A stretch of DNA of 64,000 bases from Plecoglossus altivelis. Taxonomy: Eukaryota; Chordata; Actinopteri; Osmeriformes; Plecoglossidae. Shown here piece after piece: positions 1-13,125 of this stretch; positions within the stretch are counted from its first letter, which is position 1; each line of letters starts with the position of its first letter. The position numbers and the translations under genes are program-made. The stretch spans positions 1,318,950 to 1,382,949 of the forward strand of contig BROE01000023.1 of the NCBI GenBank assembly GCA_036571765.1, written 5' to 3'. A model generated the notes under the pieces. It was not told where the DNA came from, did no database searches, and was given only the letters and a program-made list of their open reading frames with translations.

Positions 1-1396
1 AGAGTCTTACTTTAGAGATAAGATCTGGTGGGATTTAATGGCTCAAGGTAAAAAAAAAGATGTGAAACTGTGGTTTTCTGTAGGATTAAGTTTAGCGGGC
101 GTTCAAGCCACCAGGATGTTTATAGAGTTGACGTCTATTGGCTTATGCTTTTTAGTGTTCTGATGAGTTTGCTATCGCTGGACTGCTTTCCTTGCTGCCG
201 GGTGACTAGATTGATTTGTTTTGTCATTGAGAAACTCTCAAAGCCTCAGACATAATCACTTTTTGCTGAGGCTCCGGGGCGAGCGAGCGCTATAGCCAAT
301 GCATGGGTCTGCGTGTGTGTTTATGCAAGAGAGTTCAGTTTGTTGCTATTGACCCCTTCAAATATTTCACAGAAACTATCCCATATGAATGTTATTTATG
401 GAATTCTGTAAAAGCTGACTGGCTAAGTTTCTTTTTAGGGCTCTTACAGTCTCTCGCATAAGCACACGTGCAAGAGCATGTGCGGACATATGCACAATGT
501 TATCTGTTATAGCAAGTTAAGAAGATACTATCGTTGTAGAAAGGTGAAGTTTTATCAGTGATACAAGAAGCTGCTGAAATAGGCTCGGATGGTGGTGGGT
601 GAGAGATGAAGGGTACAAGACGAGGGAGGAGAAATCGAGGGAGGAGAGGGGGAAGGGACAAGTGTGCAGAATCAGTCGAAGAAATCAATTTTTAATTTGG
701 CTGTCAGGATGGTAAAGCTGGCGTTCCAACAACACTGGCATGGACTTAATTACACAAATGCCTGGAGAATAGGAGGGAGTGAGAAAGGGAGTAAAGGAGG
801 GTATGAAAGAGGGGGATATCAAGGTCACAAGTAGAGAGGAGGAAAGGTGGCAGGAGAGAGGACAGATGGTGAAAAGGTGGAGAAAGAACAAGTGTGAGTG
901 ACACTGGAGAGAGTGACGATGGAGTGATAAGATTTGTCACGCAAACACATATGCTTACGGATTCACAGTCAGAGATCCCCCCCCCAACCACACACACACA
1001 CCCACACACACACCACTAGCAGAAAAACTCATTCCAGCACACAGAGCCACAGGTATGCACGTTCTGTATGACCATTCATGTGTTATAAATTATAAGACAG
1101 TTTGTTTTGAAGTGGATATCATTCAAATGTCTTTGAAGGTAAAGGCCCTAGGTTATTTATCTCACTTCATCTCTTGTTACTGTAGTCACTGTAGGTTATT
1201 TGGATCCAGGAAAGCCTCTGGGCCAGCCCTAAAAAAAGCTATTTTCTCCACAGTGGTAGAATGAAAGCTGGGCTACAGTCCATGACACCACACTTGTAAT
1301 GGCTGTTATGGTATTGACCACAGGATGAAAGACCCTTTCACAGCACAGAAACCTGGACAAGCACCTGCCTGCACGTTCCAGCTCCCCAACAAATCC

Positions 1397-1446
<50 letters not shown>

Positions 1447-3781
1447 TCTCGCTTATGGTGCTTATGAAAAATGTGTTATGATCAAACTTAATGCCTGAGT
1501 CAAGCTTAATATAACTTTAAACAATACAACCAATTCTATACTCACAATTATCAAAGACAAACGAACACAAATCTAGAACTTCATGTGTGTCGAGTAAGCT
1601 CAAGTATTTTTTGGCCATGTATCTCACCATAATGGCTCAATTAACGAGTCATGACTCCTAACATTGTATAGCTGATATAGTACTGTATGTCAAAATGTCA
1701 GGGTAACATTATGATAACATTTAGCAGTAGGGACTCCAACTCTCACCCTTAACTATATAACTATATCCCAGGAGAGAGATGTGATCCGTAAACACAATGG
1801 GATGATAGCAGATGGTTGTGAACCTGACTGTAAGTTTAAAGCACATTGAAAAATAAAAAGTAGGACTAAAAAGCTGATCCCAAAGAAGTGGAATTGTATG
1901 CATACTTTCCTCTGCAGTTTATACCATGTAAACACAGCTGTTTCTACAGAGTACAAGTTAATTGTTCAATGTGTAATGTATTTATCCACTGCAGCTGCCA
2001 GTGTTGAAGCAGGAAAATCCGGAAACTGATGTCTATATTCTGAAAACTAGTCGTGACACCTTTTCTATTTATTTATTTATTTATGACACTTGAAAGTTGG
2101 TTTTGGAGCTGAAATTCCACTGTTCAACCCAACAATGCTAATTAATCTTATTTTTCAGATTCGGTTGCAATATCCCTGTCGCACACAGGTCTGGTTTGTT
2201 CTGACAGTTGCAGATTCAGAGCAATTCAATGAAAATGAAATTTGAGCTATTGCCCCATTCCTGATCGTCCTGTTCACTCTGCGTTAAAAGCAATTTCACA
2301 AGCCTTTTCTCTCTCCCAAAAGCAACCCCTTCATTTGTCACATTATCCATTTGTGCCTATGCACGTGTCTTTCACTTTATTTTCCTGTTAGATTATCACT
2401 CATACAAACCTATCAGACTCTCACCTCCCCGTGTCTCACTCCCACAGCCGCAGCATTTTCGCATTTCTCTCTATCTCTCCGTCTTTCCCTCTCTATCTGT
2501 CCCCCTCTTTCTGTCTGATTTGTCTCTCGCTCTCTGCCATTCTTTCGCTCTTTTTCTCTGTCTTGCTTTCTCTTTCTTCCTCTCCCTGGGGAAAGTGCTG
2601 GGAGAGTATATTCATTTGGGACCCCCGCCCATACCAAATAACAAAACTGTAATCATAAAGGCATTAATTAGATTTGAGATGGAACGATAACTATATCATT
2701 CATTAAAAAGGTTGAAAATGTAATTACTTATTCAATCAGCCAACCTTTATAAGGGAATGTAGGGATTCACTGCCATTTCTCCCTGCAAGAATTTAATGTT
2801 ATAATCAGGCTAGTGCTCTTGTCAGCTTGTTAAGTTGTGGCTTGAAGCCTGGGTAAAGAAAAACAATTTCATAGAAAATATTGGGACTTGGTTTTCCCCC
2901 TGCTATTAGCAAATGTATTTGTTTACTTCCTCAGACTGATGACCAAATTAGCTTCCCCCCTGGAGAAATTGCATAATGTTCAGAGTTCTCATGCTAACTT
3001 GCTTCTAAAGGACAATGGGTGTATTGTTTCTTCAATGGAGTCGTGTGCTTTTGAGGGTTCATGCGTGTGTTATGTGTGGGTAATTCTGAGAGATGAGATA
3101 AGAGAGAGTAAGCGAGCGAGCGAGAAAGGGGCCGACATCTTATAGACTATAAGCAAATTGTGACGCATTTGTTTTAAGCAGGATATATGATACATCGTGG
3201 TCTGTTTAGGATGTCTCACAGACCATTATGGGAATAATGACAACAGCGTGACAGAAGCATGGACAACATCACCTTCTGTTGCTTGCATCCTTCAATGCCA
3301 CATATTAAAAATAGGTCTTTGTGCATGTGTGTGTGTGGTGTTTCCCATGCTGTTGTGTGCGAACTGCAGCGTAGCATGTTTAGTCTCACAGTCGAGGCAG
3401 GAGGAAGCACAAACAGTAAGAGCGGGCTCGTGATTCATCTGACAGCCTGTCCGACGCCTCCCACACCCTCACGCAGCGGCCCACGCTATGGAATATGACA
3501 TCTGTGTGGGACGATCGCCGTTCGCTCGTCTCCGTGTTTCGACTCCTGTTTGCAGCACTGCACGTCCCCCTGCCTTTTGGGCAGGCGGGTGCACCTGGCT
3601 GCGTTCTCACAGCACACTTATGCACACTTATTTACATGGCTGCGCGTGTGTGCGCAGTCCGGCTGTGTGCGCGTCTGTGCGTGAATGTGGTTGAGCATGG
3701 ATGTTTGTGTGTGTGTATGTGAGTGTGTGTGTGGGAGAGAGAGACAGAGAGAGAGACATGCACTATTCTGGGCCCCCTCAC
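1..3781 (-). other. Intron after the second LNS2 exon (partial)
   Basis: This is the first 3.8 kb (in transcript order) of the intron downstream of the exon ending at 3782, and it continues off the left edge. I see no convincing exon. It holds purine-rich sequence on the plus strand at about 590-900, a C13-(CT)n microsatellite at 1395-1438, a short (ATTT)n at 2066-2084, a CT-rich stretch at 2467-2585 and TG-rich stretches near 3640-3735. The open frames here are low-complexity translations. Confidence 0.75.
1395..1438. repeat. C13 followed by (CT)n microsatellite
   Basis: A run of 13 C is followed by uninterrupted CT dinucleotides. Confidence 0.98.
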
Positions 3782-3943
3782 ATCTTTCAGACAGCCCATG
3801 AAGTTGTTGCTGACAGGGGATCCAGGCAGATCAGCAGTATTGGGACTCCCTCCGATGTAGAAGAAGTCGTCCGAGCCCAGCATGGTGTAGTCCTCCTGGG
3901 TGTAACCAGTGGTGGTCAGTATACCATCCACTGATATGGTCAC
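3782..3943 (-). CDS. nrxn2: Alpha-neurexin (neurexin 2-like) exon: second part of LNS2 domain
   Basis: This 162-nt, 54-codon exon continues LNS2 after SS2. It starts with [20 protein letters not shown] after an acceptor ending in gtgacag, and ends with NNFMGCLKD before the donor gtgagg. Both ends are phase 0. The order, length and sequence match the neurexin exon that follows SS2. [15 protein letters not shown], with I and N where neurexins 1 and 3 usually have V and S, supports the neurexin 2 assignment, and so does KD rather than KE at the end. The following exon, expected to begin VVYKNND, is not seen in the 3.7 kb to the left and should lie outside the window. About 35% of codons end in A or T, in clear contrast with the first LNS2 exon. 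Confidence 0.95.
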
Positions 3944-6900
3944 CTGTCACGGGCATGGCCCGACAGAGATAGGGAGAGATAGGACAGGAATACGTAGGAA
4001 AAAGACAACAACACAAGGAGGAAGGAAGAGAGCAGAGGAGGGAGGGAAGAGAGTGGAAAATGGAGGAGGAGAGGAAAGGAAGAAGTTGGATTAAACACTG
4101 GCAGTAGGCAGGGCTGCGTCCTTTCGATTCGTTTTGGTTGCGTTCTACGTTTAATACTCGGATGGAAGTTACTCTGGAGTGCAGCTGCGAGGGTTTGCCC
4201 CTTGGCCAGCACTGTTTTAATCAAATGTATAAAACAGGCCCAGCCTTAAGTTGTAGATGAGGTTTGTCCTTCACTATGTACTGTACATACTACTATAAAG
4301 GACAAACGTTTACGCCTAATTTCTAAACACTTTGCTTCATAAAACTATGCAGCCTCTTTATGGCAAACCTAAAGAAAAACATGATCCTTACAATTTATTC
4401 AATGACATTTGAAAAGAACTACACTGACTCTTTTCCCAGTTGAAAATCATATCAATCAACGTATCTGGTGTAAAAATAGCTTGCTTTAATATTTAATTGC
4501 CCAGAGTAATGTCTTTGGTGAGCGGTTACAAGTGTGTGTGATGTCTTTGATCTCTAACTGAGAGGAAACCGCCAGGCAGAATCAAACACATCACTAGGTG
4601 AAGATGGAGGGTGATAGCACCCACTGAGATTTGAAACAACGATACTTTGTTTTCTTTTGCGAAACAGAAGCGACAAGCGTGTGTTTTAAAGTCCCCCTTA
4701 GGCATTTTGAGGGAGATTTTTGTCCGATTTTTTGTTAAGGCGCCAGATGTGTCCTCGCCGTCTCTTCCGGAACGTAAAAGAAGGTAAACAACCTATCATT
4801 AGTATTGGTGAGGCACTAACTAAAAGGCTATTGTAAATTGACCTTATTTGATTATACTGCAGTTGTGATGAGAGGGGGGCCTTTAACATGTAACACCAGA
4901 CCTGCCAAGATAAAAACAGGGAGTGTTTAACATGTAACACCACACTCTGCCTCAGCTGCACAGACACTTCCCAAGAGGGGAAGTAAATTAAACATGAAAT
5001 ATGTCCGATTGAAGTTATAATGTGGCGCAAAATGGGATAGAAATACTAAATTTTCCTCTAACCAACTTTGATGAGGTGTTTATAATTGAATTCCTGCCCT
5101 TGAAGAATCCTAATCATTAAGGTAGGGACTTTTTTTTACCATCAAAGCATTTTCTAATAATTATGGTTTTGAGGCAATTGAGTAATATTGTGACTGGGTT
5201 TGTGGTGAGTTGTTTAGAAATACAGCATTGTTCTGCCAACTGACTTGATTTGGATCAGAATTTGTAGTCAGATACTAATTTATGAGGTAATTATACTAAT
5301 GGTCCTGGCTGGGCTAGCTACAATGCAGTCCAATCGTTAATTAGACATCTGCTATTTTGCGTAAAACTGCACCACACGCTATACAAATATGAATGTGTTG
5401 CTTACAAAATAGAATATTATTTCACAATAGCATGAAGCATGTATTCGGGCAACAAGGATATACTTTCAGGAGAGGTAAAATTCAATAGAATTTGATTTTC
5501 ACTACAAGATCATGAGTCTAAATAACTGCTTGACGATTAGAAATTAAAGGGCACTCCAACTTTTAATAGGGAAATGTATTTTCAAATATCACTTTAATCT
5601 TAATTTCTGACTTTAATTTGGTACAATCACTTTAGAACATACTTCACACTTAGCAATCAACTAAGTTTACTCCTTGACACGTACCCTAATTCAATGACGG
5701 CTACAAATGTATAAAAGAAACTCAAAACAGTGCTGTTGCTCCCAAAAGCACCTGAGGGTAACCTTGACAACTGCACTCCAAAGGTCTTTTCCTAACCGAG
5801 TCCTCGACTCGCGTTATTTTTTATTTCTTGTTCAAATCTCTTCGTACTTCCCCAAATAGGGCAACCCATTTTTATGTCTGCTGTCACTTCTTAAGCAAGG
5901 TAAGTTAAGGAGGGCCTGGTTTGATTGGTTAAGAGGACGCATGACAATCTCCCTGCGGTTGTAGGTATTCTCAGAGTAAGGATTAGTCTTGGGGCAGGTG
6001 TCTCGGTATGTTCAGTGGAAGTTCATTTCTTTGAGGGAGTGGTGAGTGGGGTGGTGTCGTATGGCAGAACAGTGGGACTGCCGGCAAAGTCTAAGGAGGG
6101 GGGGATTGATCCGAACAGTATATCCACACTAAGCCAAATGGTTCCAAGCCATCCAAGAAGTCAACTAGCGGGGGGGATTTTTTCTTTCAGGGTTCAAAAC
6201 CCTTGGCCGTGAAGGGATCCAACCTCCTCATGGTTACAGTGGATGAATTAGACACCTTAACTCCAGAAGACCTGAGACCTGCATCTCCTTGTCCTCTACA
6301 CACAGCTTGCGAAGGTAAGAAAATAAACGACGAGAAGCTTTTAGCCCGTGATTGGTTGCCTGCCCGTTTTTTTATGTTGCCATGGGTTGGATGGTTGGGT
6401 AGGTTGATATAGTGCAGCCGCTGCCAGATTTAGTCTGGCATGGGGTTCAGCGTTTAGCATCATTACTGGGTCATTAATGGACCAGAGTTAGCCAGCTGCC
6501 AGACACCTGTGAGGATTCCAGCTGAAAGAGGGAAAATGAGAGATTAGTTTTTGGCTGTCCCCTTGTTCTCCCTATCCTCTCCCTACTTTTTACTTCCCCC
6601 TTTTTTTCCCCGTTATTCCATCCCAGCGTTTTGAGCCCCCTTCTTGTCAGATAAGCGCCCTTGATTCATTTCATACTTTCGCAGGTAGAAACACAAGACA
6701 TTAATAATGCGAGAAATGTCTACCAAGTTATGGGAATCCTCACTACTCACTACTAATGCAGTTCAAATTACTATCAAACTTTAGCAAACACTTTGGAAAC
6801 AGGATCTCATTGAGAAGATATACCAATAGTACCATGTTCTCCTAGCAAGTCATTGCTTCACCCAAACTGCATCACTTGAATTTTGTCATGACTTCATGTT

Positions 6901-8521
6901 GCCTGAGCTTGCATCATCAGACACTGGTCAAAGGACACCGATGGGTGATGATGACATCACAGGCCGCCAGTTGAAAGTCCCTAGTTCTCTGTGTCCCCTA
7001 AATCAGTAGCCACACAGACCTAGGACGACAGCCCAAAACATTTACCCACAATGCAGATTCTTCCTTTAGAATATTACAAACACAAATGGGTCTTAAATAA
7101 GTGGTTTATTTGCTTTAGGTTTAATACACGTTACTCAAACGCTTGGAGTGTGTTGTGTTAAGAAAACGTACTATAATCGTTTGATGTTGATCTGGTGTTG
7201 GGTAGCCATGCAATCTGTCCTATGTGATACCTGTCCTCTACCTCCACATAACAAAAACTTTTACAAAGGAGTGGCTCCATTTGAACATGGCTAGGAATGA
7301 GGCAAGGATGTCAACACTATTACTTTAATTTAACACTTCAAAGAGTCAGACCGAATGCACAAGCCATCCAAGATTCAGACACTCTAAGACCAACGCTTGC
7401 TCCAAGGTAATCCCATTTAGCGAACACAGTGATCAGGTCTACTAGCAGAGAACCAGAGAGATTGGCTTTGGGGAGTAAGCTCTATTGACACTTTCAAAAG
7501 CTCCTTTCCAAAAGTCAACATGGACAGATTGTGTCCATATCTTATCAACATGGGAAAATCTACTATATTCTTCCTTAAACACATAGAGTGACATCATCTT
7601 AAACATTACAAAGACCAAGTCCACTCTTTCCCAGAACCAGGTTGACGCTATTATATTGAAATCCAATGAGCCACAATAATTTAACATAAAGCACACCTAA
7701 ACCGTAGCAGTTTTTTTCACAATGACTGTTCTGAAGAGAGTCAATTTGTGGTATAAAAGCAGGAGCAGCCATCCTCATCATGCAGCGTGGAAGTCAAAGA
7801 TAGACTACTTAGTCACGAGACAGATACTAATCAAATATATTGACCATCAACCTGACACTGTTTGCTGAGATTGACTAGCTGGAAGGTAGTCAAAGTGCGA
7901 GGTTAAATATTTCATAAACGCCTACTGGTAAGTGTCTCCATGAGTCTGATTTAAAAGAAAAAGTTGATTGACAAACTGTCAGATTGGGTTATGTTCAGTT
8001 GGTGATTTTTAAAGTGAGGGTAATACTTCCCACCTGGAACATCTTATTATATAGCTGGATATTTTGGCTGAGTGCAGCTTACAACTGTAATCAAGTAAAG
8101 TGCCTTGAATATAGTATTGAGGTTACATTGCCCGCTTTCACTTTGACAGCAAAGTGTGTGTATTTTAGCCAGTAACATAAATGAATGTGTTTAAAACAGA
8201 CCAAGAAGATTTTTTTCCCCTTTTACTTTCTGTTTACAAGAGTCAACATTCAATACTGCCAGAAGAGATTAGAGCGCATTTTCAATGTCAGTTCACAATG
8301 AAATATTAAACATTAACCATTATTGTTCTGGATGACACTGCAAATTTGTGGGGGTATTTTGTGAAGTTTTCATCTTCTTGTCAAAGGACTGGACCAAAGT
8401 AATAAATATGGGGGAATATGGATTGCCTTGTCACTTATAATGATAATTATTTCACATTGATGTATTGGACTCATCGCCATATCAGCATCTCCTTTATTTA
8501 CATTAAATGTTATTTGACAGC

Positions 8522-8704
8522 TTACTCCCACTCATGCCAAATCATCTGTTTTCCATTGGATCCTCTCATATCCAAAGGCAATAGAATATGGACCATATAA
8601 TTGACTCCTATTACACGGGCAACTCGTTCCCCTGTAAAACTTGTGAGTGCCTTTCCTGAAATCAAAGTGTAACACAGAAGCAAGGCAAAGGTGATGAGCA
8701 GCAT
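8522..8704 (-). CDS. Possible small secreted peptide (60 aa), nested in intron
   Basis: I do not recognise this product. The frame opens at an ATG with A at -3 (8704) and runs 60 codons to TAA. Residues 1-17 (MLLITFALLLCYTLISG) look like a signal peptide. The remaining 43 residues are mixed polar/hydrophobic, have no cysteine, and end in WHEWE. In the same orientation a TATATA box sits 42 nt upstream (8746-8741) and a palindromic ATTGGCCAAT CCAAT-type site about 100 nt upstream (8814-8805). An AATAAA lies 24 nt after the stop (8498-8493). Each signal is common by chance in AT-rich introns, and the implied 5' UTR would be only about 10-15 nt. It could also be a first exon of a longer transcript, or nothing. 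It shares the strand of the host neurexin gene. Confidence 0.2.
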   Translation of the reverse strand: MLLITFALLLCYTLISGKALTSFTGERVARVIGVNYMVHILLPLDMRGSNGKQMIWHEWE

Positions 8705-8740
8705 TCTGCAGTGCTTTCTCCTCACTAGCAAAGAGTGTTG

Positions 8741-8746
8741 TATATA
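8741..8746 (-). promoter_or_regulatory. TATA-like box upstream of small ORF
   Basis: On the minus strand this reads TATATA, within ctcTATATAcaac. It lies 42 nt before the ATG at 8704 and follows a CCAAT palindrome at 8814-8805. Its function is inferred only from spacing. Confidence 0.2.
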
Positions 8747-11700
8747 GAGCTTTGACTGATCAACTTCACAACACGGCAGACAGGTAGACTTTTAAAACCT
8801 CCCGATTGGCCAATTTCAGACATCTTTTTAAAACCTTTTCGTCAGCATGAAATACTATCAAGATCACCAACGGAGGAAAGGCAAGCCTTTCTCTTTCCAA
8901 TATAGTTCATCCACTGTTGTTCTGGGGGCTGAAGAGCCAGGCAGCCTGAGTGCGGCGCCTGTGTTGACGCTCTAATAGCAGGGCCCTGCGGTGTGCTTGG
9001 CTAAGCATGTCACCGGCTCATTGACCATGCAAGGCTCCGTGACTTCAAGCTACTGGCGAAAAGTCTCCATCGAGAGGATACCCTCTCATCATGTCATCCG
9101 GGGTCTGAGGGAGAGGAGACGTTTTCCTAGGAGAACCCGTAACACACACATACACACACACACGAGAACAACTGGACGAAGCAAATGTACTGGGTCCTAC
9201 TGTTGTTATTGATTTTTCTGCAGTCTGGCACGGCTCAGGCTCCTGAACAGGCACCATATCAGGAAGTGCGTGAGGGTGGGAGAGAGAGAGGGGGAGTTGC
9301 TTGCACGAGGAAGCGCATCAAAGTGAAGCAAGGCAGCCTCTCTTCGAGAGTGGAACTAGGGCGAGTATCAAAGCGTGGCTCTTCTGACAGCTTACATTCA
9401 CTCAAGTCCCTTAACAGGGGGGACAATGAAACAATAGCAAGAGCTGAAGAGTAGCGTGTTCCTGGAAGCTCATGCTCAGCCTTTTATCCAATCTGTGGCA
9501 GTGTGTGAGTCCTGCCTGCTCCTAGTGTCAACCATTTGTCACCCATTCTCTGAAGTGACCATAACCCTCTGCACGAATGACAAAAAAAACAACCTCTTAA
9601 ATGTTAGACAGAATACCTCCTTGCTCACTCAGGTCTGTATCCGTCTTAAACACGGTCACTGTCACACATGTAACGCATTATGGAGATGTACCCAGTCAGT
9701 ATACCAAACATTTCATAGTGGCCAATAATTAAATGCACTGCATTGCATAAATACGGAAAGGTCACAGCTCAAAGAAAAAAAATACCTTACCTTGTCTGCA
9801 CACTACTTACCTGTCACTGAATGCATTTGTATGAAATCTCTGTGGTTTCTACATGAGGACTTACAATAATATTAGTTTTTGTGTACTTACCCTTGGAATA
9901 GTTGGATGCTAGAAGAGAAAAAAATCACACAGCAAATTCATCGAGCATTTTTAAGAACAGTTTTCAGAATAACCAGTTTTCTGGAGTAAGCATTGACAGC
10001 CATACAAAGTCGTGTTGCCATATAACACACCCGCTGGCATGCTTTTGGTCCTTAGAGAACAGTTTGAGAGCAGAGGGAGAGGTTATCTGTTCAGCAGATA
10101 GGAATCCTCTGTCAGGTGTCTGGCAGCTGGACTGCTAGGAATGATTGGGCGCAAGGCATGAGAGTGAGATCCTGGTTTGAAGGTCTTCAGCCATGAACAA
10201 GGAGCATTCCGCTCAAAAGGTTATTCCAAGAGGTGCCCTTCGAGTCGTCTATGAACCTGAGTTAGTTAGAACGGGAGGAACGCGAGGTCGGTGGCAGAGT
10301 ACTTATTTGACATCATTCCCAAATGTAAGAGGGATATGGGGGGAAAGAAGGGGAAATGTCGTAAGCGCTGGGCAAAGTTAAGTTAAGGGAGTTAGGTTGG
10401 AGGGTGAACGAAATCGGTTAGTAATTTAGTAAGTAAGGGAGAGTCAGACACAAAAATGGTTGTTAGTACAATTACAACAAAGGTTTGATTCAAACAGTAG
10501 TATTAGTAACACTTTTTTAGTAAATTTAGTAGTGGTAGGAAAAACAATTGGAGGATTCTTTAAAAGTCCTCTGTAATTTGATTTGTTCAAAACCAGATCC
10601 AGATTTGGACTGAATGTTATTTGTTACGTGACAAGGGTTTGTTTTGGTTAAGAAGAAACAAAATGATTCCATCCAGGATAAGGTGAAACACAGGCCATGC
10701 ACTTACTTGACTGAATGGTTGGAATGAATGGAGATGAGTGCTTCAACGGACAAACACGAAGCAATACACAACCAAACAAAGACCCAAAGAAAACACTCGA
10801 CAGGAAGTGACAATGGTGGGTCAAGGAGATTGCTAAGAAGTCCATCACAACACAAAACAAATGGAAAATGAAAACCACTACGAGGTTAAGTTGGGTGTTA
10901 GGACAGGAACAGCATAAAGAGAATGAAATGACCCATCTAGACACGTGTGCAAGACAGGCACGCGCTGGGCTAGAGCGGCAGACAACTGGGTGATGGAAGC
11001 AGGTGACAGAAATGCTAGCCAATAGGAGCATGCCAACAGGGTGCAGAAGGAATAGAGAATGTCAGGATGGGATTTGGGGGGGGAACTACAAATGAACTGA
11101 AGGGGGGAAATGAGAGGGTTTTAAAGAATTAGAAAATGTAAGAGGAGAAAGTAAGAATCCGTTTCCACCGTGAATAGACGTTTGTATGCATCTACTGTAT
11201 CAATGACTTATGTGACTGCAGTGTGATTGTGAGCGGATATGGAAAACGTCACCCATGGCCAAGTACTGATTGATCTTCTTAAGTTGAGCACGTTTTCTCT
11301 CCTGCTACAATGCCACGGTGGATTACTCTGTTTCATGTACGCTTCAAACCTCTATTCACCAAGGAAATGAAAACCGTTTTCTCCTCTTATTTTTTCCTTT
11401 TATTCTTCTTTTTTTGTAGAAAGGTCAGGAGTGAGGTCATTATTTGTTTTAGTAAGTTATTTTTGTCAGTTAAAAAGAAAAGAAAAACAAAACCTAACAG
11501 GAGTAGCTAACCAGTTATATGGCCATATTGATCATTAGTAAAATTGATATATGTATGAATATATGTTAGCCATAATATATACATAAACATATATGCTCAA
11601 TGTAATCTGTATATCAAAAATAAAAACAGAAATATAAGGGAATCAAGTCCTTCATGCAGGGAGTGAGGCCAGTAAACTAAGAGGTATAGAGTTAGTGTTA

Positions 11701-13125
11701 GTTATGATGGAGACAGTCGATCGGACACAGTCCAGACATTCCGAGAGATTTCCCCAAAACACTAACCAGGCAACAGGTGGAGAAGTTTCTATCGCTTCTC
11801 CAGTCCAGTGGCAGGGAGTAAAAATCTCATCACTAAGGATCGAATTGAATGATTAGGAAGTTCAAGCTTATGTTCTTGACACATAAAGAAATTACATGCT
11901 TTTTGAAGTTAAAAAAGCAATCACGTCTGAATACATTTTAATGAATTTACATGTAAGTGTGAACATTTTATAACTTCGCTACCCATCTAGTTTAATGATG
12001 AATTGAATTCATATGAAGTATTTTTTTTTCCAAGATAGTAGATTGTCAGGGTATGTTTTTTTTTTAAATAAACGACCCAATGACTAACTGCATATACCAA
12101 CCTTTTCAAAGAGCTTCATCTAAATCATCTTCTACTACATATTCTATCTACACACCAAAATAATTGTGGACAGGGAAGAATATCCTCACACAATAGCACT
12201 GAATTAAATTGAGGTATAAGGCTACTTCCTCTCACCCATAAATCAGTGTGCAGCCTCTAATGGGATAAAGCCCTCAATTGAAACTTCCTTTACAGCTCGG
12301 CCAAACACTAAATCAGGAAGTGTAAATGCATCCTCTAACTCAATAAACATTAGAGTGGGGAGAATAGACTTGGGTCACTCAGACTCCCAGTGACAGAAAA
12401 CAAAATATCTGTCTTTTTTCACATACCAAGACGAACCCTCAAAATTTTTGATAAGTGCTGATTGAATGGTTCCTACTTTATCAAGCATATTTTGTGCTAG
12501 ACCTCGCTCGATATTGACTGACCAAACCTAATTGCTAAACTGACATGAATGTACTATTGAGTAGTCGGGCAGGATGGCGGCAACTCAGTGGGAGCTGTTT
12601 TTACTGCCTGCCACTGTGGCTACAGCAGGGGTGTTTCTCTGTTTATGGAGTCTGCTGTGTACGCTCACTTTATAAGGTTCTTCAAAGAAAACAAATTAGA
12701 GGGTACAAAACAAAGTAACTGAAGTGAAGATATCTATTCTTTTTGAAATAGTCAATCAAAAGGCTGCTACTTTATTGAAGGATTCTTTATTTCTTCATAC
12801 GGATCGTGTTTGAGAAAAAGAAACACGTAAATAAAAAGGGGAAAACCAAAGTAACAAAATAAAACATTCAAAATGTCCTTGAATTGATCATTAGGGCAGA
12901 CCTCGTTCAGTGAAAACGTTCTTGGGTATCAGGAAAGGGGGAGTATTGGATGGTAGAAAGCATTAACAGAAAAGAGGTAAACGTAAAGACAAATAGAGGT
13001 GAGTTTTTCAGCTACCTTGAAATCGATGGCGGTTTGGTTTTTTTCAGTATAAGCAAACAGGATAGAAAGAGGAAACGGAAAACCCAGGGCAAACCAAAGT
13101 ATAAGACAATTAGAATGATATCTAC

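Larger units (their letters stand above)
3944..13125 (-). other. Intron between SS2 micro-exon and second LNS2 exon (9.2 kb)
   Basis: This intron has donor gtagat at the right end (or gtaaac when the 24-nt form is used) and acceptor gtgacag at the left. It contains a 25-nt direct repeat (4882 and 4926), an AT-rich stretch at 11540-11600 and a plus-strand purine-rich half from about 10200 on. A small ORF with promoter-like signals lies at 8704-8522. I see no transposase, reverse transcriptase or RNA gene. Confidence 0.8.

Noticed and set aside
3701..3934. Plus-strand open frame opposite the second LNS2 exon
   Set aside because: Antisense shadow of the exon at 3782-3943, starting in TG-rich simple sequence.
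10648..11031. 127-codon minus-strand open frame
   Set aside because: No recognisable domain. Composition follows the purine skew of the plus strand, which depletes stops on the minus strand.
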